A stretch of 64,000 bases of DNA from Diploptera punctata (GCA_030220185.1 JASPKZ010007249.1:1054001-1118000); one strand, 5' to 3'. Counted from the first letter of the stretch, positions 10,435-23,685 are shown. Notes: generated by a model from the letters alone, not told the origin. A program made the numbers and translations.

Positions 10435-10560
10435 CAAAAACCATCTCCTCCATTGTCCAGCTTTTGTAGAAGAGATCAGCCTTCCTGCTAAATATTGGAT
10501 TGCAAGAGAGTGAATGATTTCATTGTCAAGTGCTCGACATTAGATACCAACCAACCAAAT
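10435..10560 (+). mobile_element. LINE 3' end with CPAF-type tail
   Basis: Translates as CPAFVEEISLPAKYWIARE then a stop and 3' UTR ending ctcgacattagataccaaccaacc. The same tail is found inverted at 56455-56700, where the zinc-knuckle part (CPFC...HLLRCPAF) is also kept. Confidence 0.7.
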
Positions 10561-10571
10561 TGGTTATTCAA

Positions 10572-10705
10572 TAATATATATCATCATCATCATCATAGTA
10601 CATTCACAAATTTAGGCCATTTATTGATCTGTTGGTTGGCCTCAAGAGAAACGCCATCCAGAAGTCTTTTGAGTGGATGTCCTGGTCTTCTTCTTCTTGC
10701 AGGTT
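10572..10705 (-). mobile_element. RTE-like LINE 3' end
   Basis: Minus strand reads ARRRRPGHPLKRLLDGV...NQQINKWPKFV, a common RTE-type C-terminus, followed by an (ATG)n tail at 10580-10597. Confidence 0.65.
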
Positions 10706-10737
10706 GATTAATATATGTTGGTTTAAATTATTTAATA

Positions 10738-10985
10738 TATTTTAATAAAACAATAGAAAAATGAATGAGTAGAAATTATTTAAATGTGTGTCAAATTATA
10801 TTACAATATGCAATAGATAATAACTTACAGTTATGCATGATTCATTTTCACTGCAGTCAAATACATTAAATAAGATGGCATGAGAAATTGAGTTTCTCCA
10901 ATTTAAGGGTTAACAAAAGAAAGGTATATTCCATAAACCAGCAAAATTGGGCCATAAATTTTACTTGCTGAGGAATTTGTTTTGT
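10738..10985 (+). repeat. Unclassified dispersed repeat (second copy at 56195-56445)
   Basis: About 240 bp align by eye, inverted, with 56195-56445 (shared blocks gaaattgagtttctccaattt, cttgctgaggaattt and caaattatat). Partial relatives lie near 44000-44130 and 60480-60510. No ORF, so a non-autonomous element is likely. Confidence 0.55.
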
Positions 10986-11614
10986 TTACACAGTTTCTAT
11001 ATGATGGAATTTTTGTGTGGATGATTTAGATAAAAATTCAATCATATGATATATGAAAAAAAGGAAATATACTTTGTCTTTCATAATTGAATTAAAACCC
11101 CCAGAAGTCCCCATCTAGGGTATATGTGGATGGTGACCACAAGGTGCCCAAGCTGAGCAAAACATTGCTTCCACTTACTTGTGTTTTGCTCCTTACTTTT
11201 ATCTTTAACCGATCTGGTATTTCTTCCTTTTCTAGTACCAGATCACTCTTTTTACTTTCCTATCCAGTCTCCCTTGCCTGATCTTTTGTTTTCTTCGACC
11301 CTGATGGTATTAGAGTATTCGAGGCCGAAGGGTTCATTTCTGTCTTTCCTATATCTCTTTCTTTTAATCTCGTGGACACTCACCTTGAATGCCCACATAA
11401 GCTGCATGTTCAAATGTAGCCCATTGCAACTTATAGCATAAGTATGCAATGGATTCGAGTCATCAGTTGCGACTGGATACACGTAATGAAGAATGATGAT
11501 AATTGAATTCAATACATACAATTATTACTTCATATGAAATTAATACCTTATCTAGTTCCCATTTAACATATAGGTATATTGAGTTATTCATTCATACATC
11601 TCAATGATGGATAA
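10986..11614. other. Intron sequence, unassigned
   Basis: 11180-11500 is pyrimidine-rich and less AT-rich than its surroundings and may be an old retroelement end. No domain is recognisable in its ORFs. Confidence 0.4.
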
Positions 11615-11815
11615 ATCATATTTGAAGAGAAAAATTATACGCTCAGACTGGGGCTTGATCCCAGGACCTTTGGCTATATAAGAGAAAAATTTGCATTTAG
11701 ATTAGAACTTGCTCAGGTAGCTCAGTCGGTAAAGTATTGGCCTAGAAAGCCAAAGGTCCTGGGTTCAAGCCCCAGTCTGAGCATATGATTTTTCTGTTCA
11801 AATATGATATTGAGT
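11615..11815. mobile_element. tRNA-headed repeat, inverted pair
   Basis: A cloverleaf-like sequence on the + strand (11711-11782, acceptor arm GCTCAGG/TCTGAGC, T arm CTGGG TTCAAGC CCCAG, AGA in the anticodon loop) is preceded by an inverted partial copy of its 3' part (about 11640-11676). Both outer ends carry the tail tttgaagagaaaaat (inverted on the right). A SINE-like repeat rather than a working tRNA gene: the D arm is mispaired and related copies vary widely. Confidence 0.75.
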
Positions 11816-11895
11816 TATGTTTACTTGTTTTATTATGAGTTTATTTTTATTTAAGCAAGTAAATTATTGAATGACTGAATTTTATAATTTTACAG

Positions 11896-12109
11896 ATTTT
11901 TAATGAATTTGAATTGGAACCTCACCAGGAATGTGCATATGATCATATTGTTATTTATGATGGCGATTCACCAGAATCTCACACACTGGGTCGATTTTGT
12001 GGTTCCAAAGCACCTCATCCTATCATAGCAACAGGAAATCAGATGTTCCTTGTGTTCAAATCAGATGCCTCAGTTCAAAGAAAGGGTTTCTTTGCAAGCC
12101 ATACAACAG
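11896..12109 (+). CDS. tld: tolloid/BMP1-like exon: remainder of CUB4
   Basis: The exon follows a tttacag acceptor, starts in phase 0 and continues directly from HRIKL with [20 protein letters not shown]4 cysteine 3 (QECAYDH, with the calcium-site Asp) and cysteine 4 (RFCGS) are present, as is the conserved end [14 protein letters not shown]. It ends one base into a codon (ACA G) before gttagt, matching the phase 1 start of the next exon. CUB modules in this family bind substrate and set specificity for chordin and procollagen. Confidence 0.93.
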
Positions 12110-12547
12110 GTTAGTCTTTTTAAAATTATCTTTATTAGAAAATATTTATTTAAACTTACCCTCAACATGTTTTTTTTTTTATTGTGTGATGTCCTTCAAC
12201 AGCTAAGATCATTGGCATCACAATTCAAACCTGGACATAGAAAAGGCCAGCAAATTTTGCCAAGGGCCTCTACTCACTACTAGTCTAAAGTCTGCTGAAA
12301 AGTTTCTGTTTATCTTTTAATGTTTATTCTTATTATTTTACTTAAAACTGTACCACTAGAGGAAGTGTACTGTGGAAGCTAATTTAAAAAGTGAAAGTCT
12401 TCTTCAAAGAACAATATAATAAAATTATATTGCTTTTAAGGTTGTTGAATTTTAAGTAAAAATAAAAATATGTATAGTATCATAAAATATAGGTCTACAT
12501 AATCTTATATTCATTCTAACGTATTCAATAATAAAGGATAAAATTAC
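12110..12547. other. Start of the 20.5-kb intron, unassigned
   Basis: AT-rich, no recognised element. Confidence 0.5.
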
Positions 12548-12651
12548 TTAAAGATCCATATTTAATTTTAGGAAGTTATATTTTGAGGTTATTTTAATTA
12601 TATTATTTTTGGTCTGGACATCTTACCTCAATATTAATGTTGATTTGTTCT

Positions 12652-12690
12652 TGGACATGTTTCAAAACAATTCTCTGTTTTATCTTCAGC
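12652..12690 (-). ncRNA. Hammerhead-ribozyme-like motif in PLE, left arm
   Basis: Minus strand: CTGAAGA T AAAAC ... GTTTT GAAAC AT GTC. Mirror image of 13409-13445. Confidence 0.6.
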
Positions 12691-12709
12691 TTTCCCAGAC
12701 TGGTTTTAT

Positions 12710-13114
12710 TTATGTTGCATTATGTTGCACCACCTGGATGTCGATGTCAGCTCCATCCTGTGGTTGGCCAAAGAACCTCCAAACAAGGTCACCCTCCATC
12801 GGAATATCAAAATTCATAACTCTGTTTCTGTTCTTCTGAATATAAATTTTTTCCCAAATAGTCAGCTCGTTTGTATTTTCTAACTGTTTTAATAATTTAG
12901 TGTCTGAATTAATATTATGTTTTTCAGACCAAACATGAGCAGCAACTGCAGATTTTTCAATTTCTCCATTTTTAATATTTCTTATGTGTTCTTTGGTTCT
13001 AATTTTTAGGTTTCTTTTTGTTTTCCCTATATATATCTTTTCACAACCCATGCATGAAAAGATATATATAGGGAAAACAAAAAGAAACCTAAAAATTAGA
13101 ACCAAAGAACACAT
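12710..13114 (-). pseudogene. PLE GIY-YIG domain, left arm of palindrome
   Basis: KIYIGKTKRNLKIRTKEHIRN, SAVAAHVWSEKH and WEKIYIQK are all present, so the domain is intact to its C-terminus (QVVQHNAT). The N-terminal 20 residues are read across the palindrome centre and are not native. The RT is absent. Confidence 0.85.
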
Positions 13115-13388
13115 AAGAAATATTAAAAATGGAGAAATTGAAAAATCTGCAGTTGCTGCTCATGTTTGGTCTGAAAAACATAATATTAATTCAGACACTA
13201 AATTATTAAAACAGTTAGAAAATACAAACGAGCTGACTATTTGGGAAAAAATTTATATTCAGAAGAACAGAAACAGAGTTATGAATTTTGATATTCCGAT
13301 GGAGGGTGACCTTGTTTGGAGGTTCTTTGGCCAACCACAGGATGGAGCTGACATCGACATCCAGGTGGTGCAACATAATGCAACATAA
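12984..13388 (+). pseudogene. PLE GIY-YIG domain, right arm of palindrome
   Basis: The same protein as the left-arm copy, from KIYIGKT to the stop, on the opposite strand. The two ORFs overlap at the centre because each reads into the other arm. Neither has an RT. Confidence 0.85.
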
Positions 13389-13408
13389 ATAAAACCAGTC
13401 TGGGAAAG

Positions 13409-13445
13409 CTGAAGATAAAACAGAGAATTGTTTTGAAACATGTCC
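13409..13445 (+). ncRNA. Hammerhead-ribozyme-like motif in PLE, right arm
   Basis: CTGAAGA (13409-13415), then T, stem II AAAAC/GTTTT, GAAAC, a two-nt loop and GTC. The core is perfect and stem I is weak. Confidence 0.6.
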
Positions 13446-13512
13446 AAGAACAAATCAACATTAATATTGAGGTAAGATGTCCAGACCAAAAATAATATAA
13501 TTAAAGATCCAT

Positions 13513-13997
13513 TTTTACACACAAAATTAATCTGTTTTTATTAGTTAAATGTCATATTGTATTATTAAAAACTGGTGGTTTTCTCAAATTATTATTAAGT
13601 TGTATATATTATTTTATGATATATATCTTCAAAAATGGCATCAACAACACCTACCGGTACAGAAATCTTTCTATTATAGGTTTAATCTGATGTATGTATC
13701 ACATAGGCCTAATTGTTTATAGCATCAGTTGAAGAATTCAGTAAAATTAAAGTCCATATCAATTGGATTACATTTTGAGAAAAATGAGGTATTATTAATA
13801 AATTTTTACATTAGTCCAATGTTATGAGATTATGCTTAGTATATGCATTCTACATGAAACAGGGTGTTCAACCTGTGAATACCCAATAAACTATACTATT
13901 TGCTTCAATTATAGAAGAGACTTCATGAAATATAAAAGTAATAATGAAATTCTCTAGCACCATCATTTAATTAAATTAGGAATATGAATTTCCACAT
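13513..13997. other. Intron sequence, unassigned
   Basis: No ORF or recognised element. Confidence 0.5.
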
Positions 13998-14010
13998 ATT
14001 AAGAAAATAT

Positions 14011-14130
14011 ATTGTTTATTTTTAATCATTTCACTCACCTCATACTTCATGAAGTATGAGGTGAGTGAAATGATTAAAAATAAACAATATTAAAGAACCT
14101 CATAGTGTTATTTCCTATCTACATAACTTA
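14011..14130. mobile_element. Miniature PLE palindrome with 13-bp TSD
   Basis: 120 bp centred on a perfect palindrome that reaches one or two bases past the insert (14009-14090). One end carries the terminal motif cctcatagtgttatttcc, the other stops at attgtttattttt. The target duplication attaagaaaatat is at 13998-14010 and 14131-14143. A sister copy with its own duplication is at 43737-43851. Confidence 0.88.
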
Positions 14131-14193
14131 ATTAAGAAAATATGTTCAATCAAATATTAAAAATATAATCTCACCTCATTTTTTTATTTTTTT

Positions 14194-14228
14194 AGACCAG
14201 TTTCGGAATAATTATTCCACTGTCAGTA
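14194..14228 (-). ncRNA. Hammerhead-ribozyme-like motif in PLE
   Basis: Minus strand: CTGACAG T GGAAT aatt ATTCC GAAAC TG GTC. Stem II and GAAA are perfect; the CUGANGA block has one change here but is intact in the mate at 14472. Confidence 0.5.
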
Positions 14229-14471
14229 TTTTCACAACTGTTATTCTGTCATCATGATGCATTACTTCTTCCTGCAACTGTTGGTAGACCGATGAACCTC
14301 CAAATGAAATCACATTCCCCAGGAATTTCAAAATTCATTACTTTATCTTTTTCTTTTAATTAGTGAATTTTGAAATTCCTGTGGAATGTGATTTGATTTG
14401 GAGGTACATCAGTCTACCAACAGATGCAGGAAGAAGCATTGCATACCACAACAGAACAATGGTCATGAAAA

Positions 14472-14507
14472 TACTGACGATGGAATAATTATTTTAAAAC
14501 TGGTCTA
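14472..14507 (+). ncRNA. Hammerhead-ribozyme-like motif in PLE
   Basis: CTGACGA (14474-14480) T GGAAT aatt ATTTT AAAAC TG GTC. The left-arm core is intact, but stem II and GAAA have decayed; the two arms complement each other in showing the ancestral motif. Confidence 0.5.
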
Positions 14508-14644
14508 AAAAGAAGATAAAATATGAGGTGAGGTGATATTTTTAATATTTAATTATTAAAACCTTCATAGTGTTATTTCCTACCAAGTTTAAAAGAGGGT
14601 CAAGTTTATGTACAGAACTAAAAGTAAAAGTTTGGTTGGATTTG

Positions 14645-14908
14645 ATCCCTTATTCTATTGAGATCCTTAATTATAGAGATTTAAAAAAAGTTTCGTAACA
14701 TTTTTACTGGGTTCTTTTTTGTTTTTTACAATAAAAATTGACACAAGTTATGAAATTGCATTCTCTGGCTATATGCTTTATTCTATTGAGATCCTTAATT
14801 ATAGAAATTTAAAAAAAACTTGTTTTATAAAATTTTTACTGGGTTTTTCGTTATGTTCTATAATAAAGATTGACACAAGTTATGAAAATTGCACTCTCTG
14901 GCTATATG
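14645..14908. repeat. About 130-bp tandem duplication
   Basis: Two units, starting tattctattgagatcctt at 14651 and 14779 and ending tctctggctatatg. Divergence between the units is visible. Confidence 0.8.
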
Positions 14909-15769
14909 GGACATGGAGAATTCATATTTAGATAATATGATATATTTAAAAGAAATTTTATTTAGCTTTTAATTATTAAAACTAATCCACTATTTTTTTA
15001 TTCATCTAATACTGAATACTGGGTGAATAAAGAACATCAAAATTCTTGAGCATCTTACTTACATACTCTTAATATATCTCTCTTTCCTTTATCCTTTTAA
15101 TTTCTAACTTTTAGGAGACTTATAGAACTGCAGTATTCAACTAGCGCCATTGCTACAATATCTGAAAACTTAAAAGTTAATCACTTTACTATATTGAAGA
15201 GAGTATAAAGAAATTAATATCATTACATGTTTAATTCATCTACAATGGCATAACAGTCCAGTGTTGGGCCTTAGCCTCTCCTTTGTTAGGAGTTACTAGA
15301 TCAAGTTAATTTAGTTACGTGTATTTTCCTAGAGATGTCATGAATCGTAACACACAACAACAAAGAATTACTTGCAGACTCGAAATGTATCAATAACTAT
15401 GTTTTTTGACTCGCAGAACATGAAAATTATATTAGTTTTTTTAATCACCTAACCGGAGTCAGATATTTCCACCACACCATATAGCAGAAGTGCTCGTTTC
15501 CATGAGAGTTGCAGGCACTATTGTCTCTCAAACTGGTCACCCTTCTTTTTCTTCGCACGGTTTTATTACTCTTAGGGATTGTTAAACCCTCAGGAATGCT
15601 CAGGTATACAGAATTTCCTGATTGCCTCTGTCAAATACATGAAGTAGTGGTTTGTAATACCATGTTCTGAGCAGTTTGTCTTACATTACGAGTTAATCAT
15701 TGTGATTGTGAAGTGTCGATATATGCATTATTGTGTATCATTATGAAGAAATTAAATTAGTGTTTTTAT
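14909..15769. other. Intron sequence, mostly unassigned
   Basis: 15243-15360 (cagtccagtgttgggccttagcc ... acaacaacaaag) looks like the 3' end of a LINE with a microsatellite tail. The rest is unassigned. Confidence 0.35.
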
Positions 15770-18130
15770 AATTTTGCAATGTCTCACCACTGTAAGAATT
15801 CTCCTAATTTATTCTGTTACGTATGCAGAGAGTATAGTACAAAATCTCAGTGCAAAAATTATCACTCCTCTAGTTATAAAGGCATACAATTTATATTTCG
15901 GGAACTATAGTAAATTTGGAGATACTGATAAATATTGGGCCCCCAATTCTTGCTGGTGGTTAAAAGGTTCTCATTCGTGCATGCCATTTGCCATTCCAAT
16001 GTTGTAGAGGGAACCTACAGACCACATCACTGACTGTTATTTCTGTATGGTCAATATATCTGGTTTCACTTTAAAAAAATAAACATTCTATTCAGTAACC
16101 AAATTTGCAGTCAGCCATGCGACCTATTAAACATAAATGATTCTTTGCCAATTCCAAAACCTCCTGAAAAATGGACTTTGAAGGAAAAAAATACATCTCC
16201 TGGCTCTAGTTCCTCTAGATGATTGACCATCCATATGTGATCCTGACTTCAATATATCTCAAGAACGTTTGATATCACAAGCTGAATTAAATGATCTTGT
16301 AAGAGACTTGAAACTAAATAAACAATTGGCAGAGATTTTATCATCTCGACTTCAGGAATGGAACCTATTACAACCGGGCACAGAAATCACTTACAGAAAA
16401 TGAGAATTAAATCTGTCGTCACTCTTCACAGAAAATGAACAGTTGGTTTACTACAATGATATTAATGGGCTAATGGTTGAATTGGGAAGCGAACATAATC
16501 CTCAAGAATGGCATCTCTTCATAGACTCGTCGAAATTGAGTTTAAAGGCCATTCTTTTGCATTATGGGAATGTATATCTGTTAGTGTCAATTGCCTATCC
16601 CATTACTATGAAGGAAACATATGACAGTATGAAAACAATTCTTAAAGCTTTGAATGGTTGGCAGATTTGTGTAGATCTAAAGGTAATAGGCATGATAAGA
16701 GGGTGCAGCCTGGATTCACAAAATTTTGCTGTTTCTTGTGTGAGAGGGATAGTCATGATAAGAATAATCATTATGAAATTAGGAAATGGCGATCAAGTGA
16801 AACTTCAGTAGTAGGGCAAAAAAGTGTGAAAAATCCGCCGCTTGTTGTTGCAACTGAAATATTTTTGCCACCATTACATATAAAGCTGGGGTTAATAAAG
16901 AACTTTGTGAAGGCAATAGACAAATCAGGCAGAGCTTTCCAATATTTAAGGGTGAAATTTCAAAGGTTGAGTGAGGCTAACTAAAAGAAGGCATTTTTAT
17001 AGGTCCTCAAATATGCGATTTCCAGGATATATACCCATCAATAGGAACCTCAAACTCGATGCTATTCTTTTTGCAGATGATTTAGCTCTTCTGGCACTTT
17101 CCGAAAATGATTTGCAATGATCAATTTATAATTTACAGAATATAGGTGCCAAATTTAATATGGAAATATCAATTAACAAAACTAAAATTATGGCATTTCA
17201 TGGGAAGGACCCCATACAAAGTAAAATCTGTCTCCAGAATAAAATTTTAGAGAGATCTAATCAATTTAAATATCTTGGATATTATCTCTCTATCTGGGAT
17301 GAAAAGGATATCCCTGAAAAAATTACTAGTTATAATAAAAGTTTGGGAATTATTAATCAAGTTATGAAATCATCCCTTGTACAAAAAAACACCAGATTAC
17401 GTTTATATAACACTTTGGCTAGACCAGTGTTGACCTATGGTAGTGAAGCATGGACACTAAAAAGGCAACATGAAAGCAGAATAACGGCTTGTGAAATGAG
17501 ATTCATGCGCAGAACAGCGGGTTACACCAGATGGGATCGGAAAAGGAACACCGATATCTTAAAAGAATTGAAGACTACGCCAATTTTGGAATATATTAAA
17601 CAGTACCAACTAAATTGGAAACACCATCTTGAAAGAATGAGTTCAAATTGGATCCCCAAAGCTGTTTATAATTATATACCAAGAGGACGAAGATCACTGG
17701 ACCGTCCTATGAAACACTGAAGGGAAAATTTTCTATGGGATCATAACAGGCCTTGGCCTAATACTTGGAAGAAGAAGAAGAAATATGCAATTTCCTCTCA
17801 CTCCAGCCTGGCTTGCCTTCAAGTTAGTATGCATGAAACTATAGAGCACAAAAATACAGGGATTTAGTAGAAGACTTGTTGAGGGCTCACAAATTAATGG
17901 GATGCAATATGTCCCTTAAGATACACTTCCTGCATTCACACTTGGATTTTTTTCCACCGAACTTGTGTGACATCAGTGATGAACATAGCAAAAGGTTCCA
18001 CCATGACATTTTATAAATGGAAAGGCGTAACTACGTATTTATCCTTCTTAGAAAAAAATATTGTAACATTATGGATCTTATATGATTTGGTTTTACATAG
18101 ATCAATTGTTACTAGCAATATTATTGCCAA
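15770..18130 (+). pseudogene. Decayed protein-coding repeat of unknown function, split by an RTE
   Basis: A protein can be followed through several frames: PPEKWTLKEKN (about 16160), SQAELNDLVRDLKL and RLQEWNLLQPGTEITY (16275-16400), NDINGLMVELG, WHLFIDSSKLSLKAILLHYGN and YPITMKETYDSM (16455-16640), FCCFLCERDSHDKNNHYE, IFLPPLHIKLGLIKNFVKAIDKSG and EGIFIGPQI (16720-17010). After the RTE it resumes with HKLMGCNMSL, SHLDFFPPNLCDISDEH and a histidine-rich end (17880-18010). I recall this as a recurrent uncharacterised arthropod protein, often multi-copy; its function is unknown to me. Several stops and frameshifts make this copy dead. It may be a processed pseudogene or part of an undescribed mobile element. 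Confidence 0.6.
17024..17780 (+). mobile_element. RTE-like LINE, 5'-truncated, with TSD
   Basis: Contains the RT motif C (FADDLALLA, about 17070), then the thumb and C-terminal region (FKYLGY, LVQKNTRLRLYNTLARPVL, YGSEAWTLKR, RRTAGYTRWDRKRN). It ends with a (GAA)n tail. The duplication aaatatgcRatttcc (one mismatch) is at 17009-17023 and 17781-17795, so it inserted into the decayed gene around it. Confidence 0.9.
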
Positions 18131-18384
18131 AAAATTGAAACTAAGTGCAGGTAAGCAATAATATGCAAAGTATAATGAAAAAAATTCAATACGTCCTCTC
18201 AAAAAACTGTTAGGTGATAGAGAAAAACAGACTTCAAATTCGAAATCAGCGCATGCCAGTTAACTAAAATCACCTATTTTCATTTCTGCGAGCGACAAAA
18301 AGTTCAAAATTGTTGTTTTGTGTAAACATTCAACATATCAACACAATGAGACATCAAGTAGGCATCTAAGATATTACTAGGATG

Positions 18385-18607
18385 AAGAAGGTCTGTAAAT
18401 TTTGCACAGCTGCCTTTTTATTCAGGCTTGCAGTTCTTTAATGAGCCTGAAAATATTCATACTCGGGACCCACACCTTAAAGTCTCTCCCAGAGGACTTG
18501 GTCCTTGGATTTTCCAATCCTAAAAAAAATCCATCGACCTCAGCCTGGTTTGAACCCATGACCCTTAGGACCAAATCCAAGGAACAGTACCACTAGTCCA
18601 CCGACAC
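18385..18607 (-). mobile_element. tRNA-derived SINE, family 2, partial
   Basis: Same body as 33009-33415 (cctttttattcaggctt, actcgggaccca, inverted B box ggtttgaacccatgacc). Confidence 0.75.
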
Positions 18608-20418
<1,811 letters not shown>

Positions 20419-20419
20419 A

Positions 20420-20700
20420 ACATGTACTACAAGCCGGTAGGTTGGGGAGTTCAAGTTCTAATTGGGTCAGGATTTTCAAATTCACCTAAACTTTCCGGCT
20501 GCTACCATGGCCTTGGGATCGACTCAGCCTCTATCAGAAATGGGTAAACATACTTGTTCTGGGAGTAAAGGCAGCCATCGTACAGGGCTCACATCTCAAG
20601 CTAACTATCTAGAAAGGTGGGAACTTAAACTCCCACTACCCCATGGGCTTCTAAGGCTTGAAATGGGATTACTCTACCTTTATAATTTATAGGTGGTTTA
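20420..20700 (+). mobile_element. SINE, family 3, 5'-degraded
   Basis: Shares ttgggatcgactcagcctct and gtaaaggcagccatcg with the better copy at 25912-26200. The tRNA head is eroded (gggagttcaagttctaattgg). Confidence 0.7.
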
Positions 20701-20939
20701 ACATATAAGATCTTATCACATAGAGTCTTTTATAATTGTATACAAAAGGTTTATAATTGTATTGGTATGTGCAGATATTTTTCCCGTATAAGTTAATTGT
20801 TTTAGTACCAATATTGAAGAGTTTGTTTATATACAAAGTAGTACCAAATGCTATCATTTAATAAAACTATGTTGTGCAATCAGAATATACCATTTAATTT
20901 ATAAAAAATATACAAAACATATTTTAAATCTATATTAAT

Positions 20940-21375
20940 TTATGGAGTCAACATGGACAGAATCAAATAAGGATTTAAGTAGAATTCAATGAACAGGGAT
21001 GAAGTTTTTAAGAAACATGCTTGGTAAAAGCAGAAGAAATAGTGTACAGAACGTAAGTAAGAGAAATTTTGAAGCTGGATAAAATAAAATAAAAGATTAA
21101 ATGGAGGATAGTAGAATAAGATGGCAAGGCCACATTAAAAGAATGAATACTAGAAGGATATCAAGACAAGTACTGGAATTTAAATTAGGAAGAGACCTAG
21201 AGGTCGTTGAAATATAAATGGAAAGAACAAGTTAAGAAGAATGTCGAGAAAAGACTAGTTGAATAGATGGAAATGATGGAAGAGGAGGCATGGAATGATC
21301 AAGATGGAGGAATTTATCCAAAACTCAACCCTTGAAATGGGGGACATGAGACAAGATGAAGAAGGAGAAGATTAA
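20940..21375 (+). mobile_element. LINE C-terminal fragment
   Basis: Frame-shifted translation shows ILKLDKIK, a GHIKRMN-like block, QVLEF, KWKEQVKK and MMEEEAWND, followed by a GAAGAAGGAGAAG tail. This is the end of a non-LTR RT ORF with stops throughout. Confidence 0.65.
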
Positions 21376-23685
21376 AATCGTATTTTAATATTGTAGTAAA
21401 GTAAAATATTAATAAAATTAATTTTTGAACTATAATAGTGCCCCAATTTTAGGCATAAATACATTATATCATATTAAGATAGAATGAAGAAAATGAAGAT
21501 TAGTATATCTAAAATCAAGATGCATACCGGTATGTAATATAGTCACAAATATATATAGCTCGGTAGAATTCATGTGGACATGTCCAAAAGGACTGGCAAT
21601 AAAATTTGTTAAAGATTGGCCTAATGTAAAATTAAAATTCTGTTCATTATGCTAAAAGATATATATTTTTTTAATATAGTAAGTTTTTCTCATTTACTCT
21701 GTATATCTTTTAATCCAAGCTAATTTGTCAAATGTTAATAAATCTTTACATTGATATGAAACTTAAGACATCATAAGAAAGTTCTGTACTGTGTATTTTA
21801 GAATTCTCACTGAATTGTACACTAACCAAAGGATAGACCAGTAGAAATAACCATGCCCAATGGAAGTGGAGATTTTCATTCACTGATTGATGTTCAATCT
21901 GGCTCTAATTACACTTAATTCCTTTAAAATGAATGCTGAGGATCTTATTAAGGACAATTTTGTCAATGTGTGGACTAATTATCTTACTTCTGTCTTATAT
22001 TGAGAGTTAAAAATACATGAATCTATATGTATTTGTCATCAAAGGGCCAACATGGTTTGTTAATAAAATACTTTTGTATATGTAGAATTTCTCAATGCAT
22101 TTAAAATTTGATAACTTCAACAGTAAATACATCATTCCATTTGGTCGCTTTATCCTTATTATCAACATATAGTTAAAATACTTTCCTGCGCTTATAGCTG
22201 TCTATTTAAAAAATATATAAAATACAATTTATTGAATTATTTTATTTTCTCAATATTATGAATTTCTAATTAAGAGTCATTAAGTTTATCATCATCACCA
22301 CCACCATCATCTTCACTTTCATCATCATCACCGTTAACAATTTTGAACTTCTGGACTTGTTAAAAATTGAGCATTCTTAATTTTAAAATGTCATAATATA
22401 TTATATCTTTCTTGCAGTGAAATATCATAATGCTGAAAAAGGAATGGGCAGAAAATCATCAAAAACAACTATCTGTGGATCATCAGTAACAGAGAAGACT
22501 GAATTTCTCTGCAGATTAATAGGGGAGAAGTTGCGCAAAAGACAGAGGAAGAATAAAACAAAAAAGAAAACACACAAATTTATGATATAAATTGAATACA
22601 TATTTTGGAGAGAGAAATAGGATAATGAATTGAGGAAAAAAGTGAAGATAAAGAATGATAATACATGCAATGGAAAATATCGGAAATCTTAAGAAATTAT
22701 ATTCACAGTTTAAACAAAGAAGATATAATAATTCAAAGCACATTTTTAATTTCCATCTGTTTAATGTCAAGATTCTTCAATTGGGAGAGCAGTGACATCA
22801 TTCAACAGTAATAACAACCCTGTCTTCATTCCAAGAATTATAGTCCATTTTATTAACCAAAGCCAGCCAATCCTTTGCACAATAGATTCTCTTAATCACT
22901 GCTTATGGTAACTATGTTTGAATACAAGGAACATGAGTAAACATAACATAATTAGAATATCCTCACCATTGTAAGAAAAAATAAAATTAAATAAATTGCA
23001 TCTTTTTTAAAAATAGAAAGTCAATATATTTGTTTTTCAAATGTTTAATATTGATGTTACTTACTGGTTTCAGGGTTATTGCTGATTTATATTTTGTGAA
23101 CTTTTGCTTTTCTCACTTTCAAAGAGTGAAAAAATAAGGATAATCTCAAAAAAATTAAATCTAAACTTAATTTTTCAATGAATTCAATAAACCATTGTAA
23201 AAAAAGAGCAACATTTAAAAATCAAGTGAAGATTATAATATGTAAGAGAGAAAAAAAAAAGTTGCCATAATTATGGTTTCTTGATAATTTATTCATGTGT
23301 TCAATAATTATGGTAAGCTACTATTTGACTATTATAATTTGTAATATTGTAATTTTGTGATGTACCCAGGGCTAGTGCAGATCTTGTGGCTTATGTAAAT
23401 AAAGGATTCCTAATTTAAAAACGGTATGTAAAAATATACTTATTCTTCTTAAAAGACACACAACTTCAATTTGGGAATATTTTGGCCTTCTCACTAGTCT
23501 TTACCACAACTTCCTGCCCTGTACAAATTTTAAACCAATTTTTTTATTGATTTAATGTCATTCATATCATTATTCCATCTATTTTTATAATTCCATTTAT
23601 AAAGCTTTTTAACCATCATTTTTGCTTTTTTTTTACACCCCTATTTTGTCTTTTATTTTTACCAGTTTTGGAGTCATAATTCTCA
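21376..23685. other. Long AT-rich intron stretch
   Basis: A catcatcac-type imperfect microsatellite lies at 22285-22332. Nothing else recognised. Confidence 0.5.

Larger units (their letters stand above)
12560..13500. mobile_element. Penelope-like head-to-head dimer, near-perfect palindrome, 12-bp TSD
   Basis: Arms 12594-13043 (minus) and 13055-13504 (plus) are 450 bp each and look nearly identical, with an 11-nt spacer. The left end extends a further 34 bp into the 3' tip (ttttaggaagttatattttgagg). The direct repeat ttaaagatccat lies at 12548-12559 and 13501-13512. Both 3' ends face outward and the two 5' truncation points meet inside the GIY-YIG coding region. Confidence 0.92.
14156..14590. 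mobile_element. Penelope-like head-to-head dimer
   Basis: Left arm (14165-14352, minus) and right arm (14360-14555, plus) each encode only the last residues of the endonuclease (around MNFEIPxE) plus the 3' UTR. The terminal motif is at 14573-14589. Confidence 0.8.

Noticed and set aside
20462..20692. 76-aa ORF
   Set aside because: It lies wholly within a family 3 SINE.
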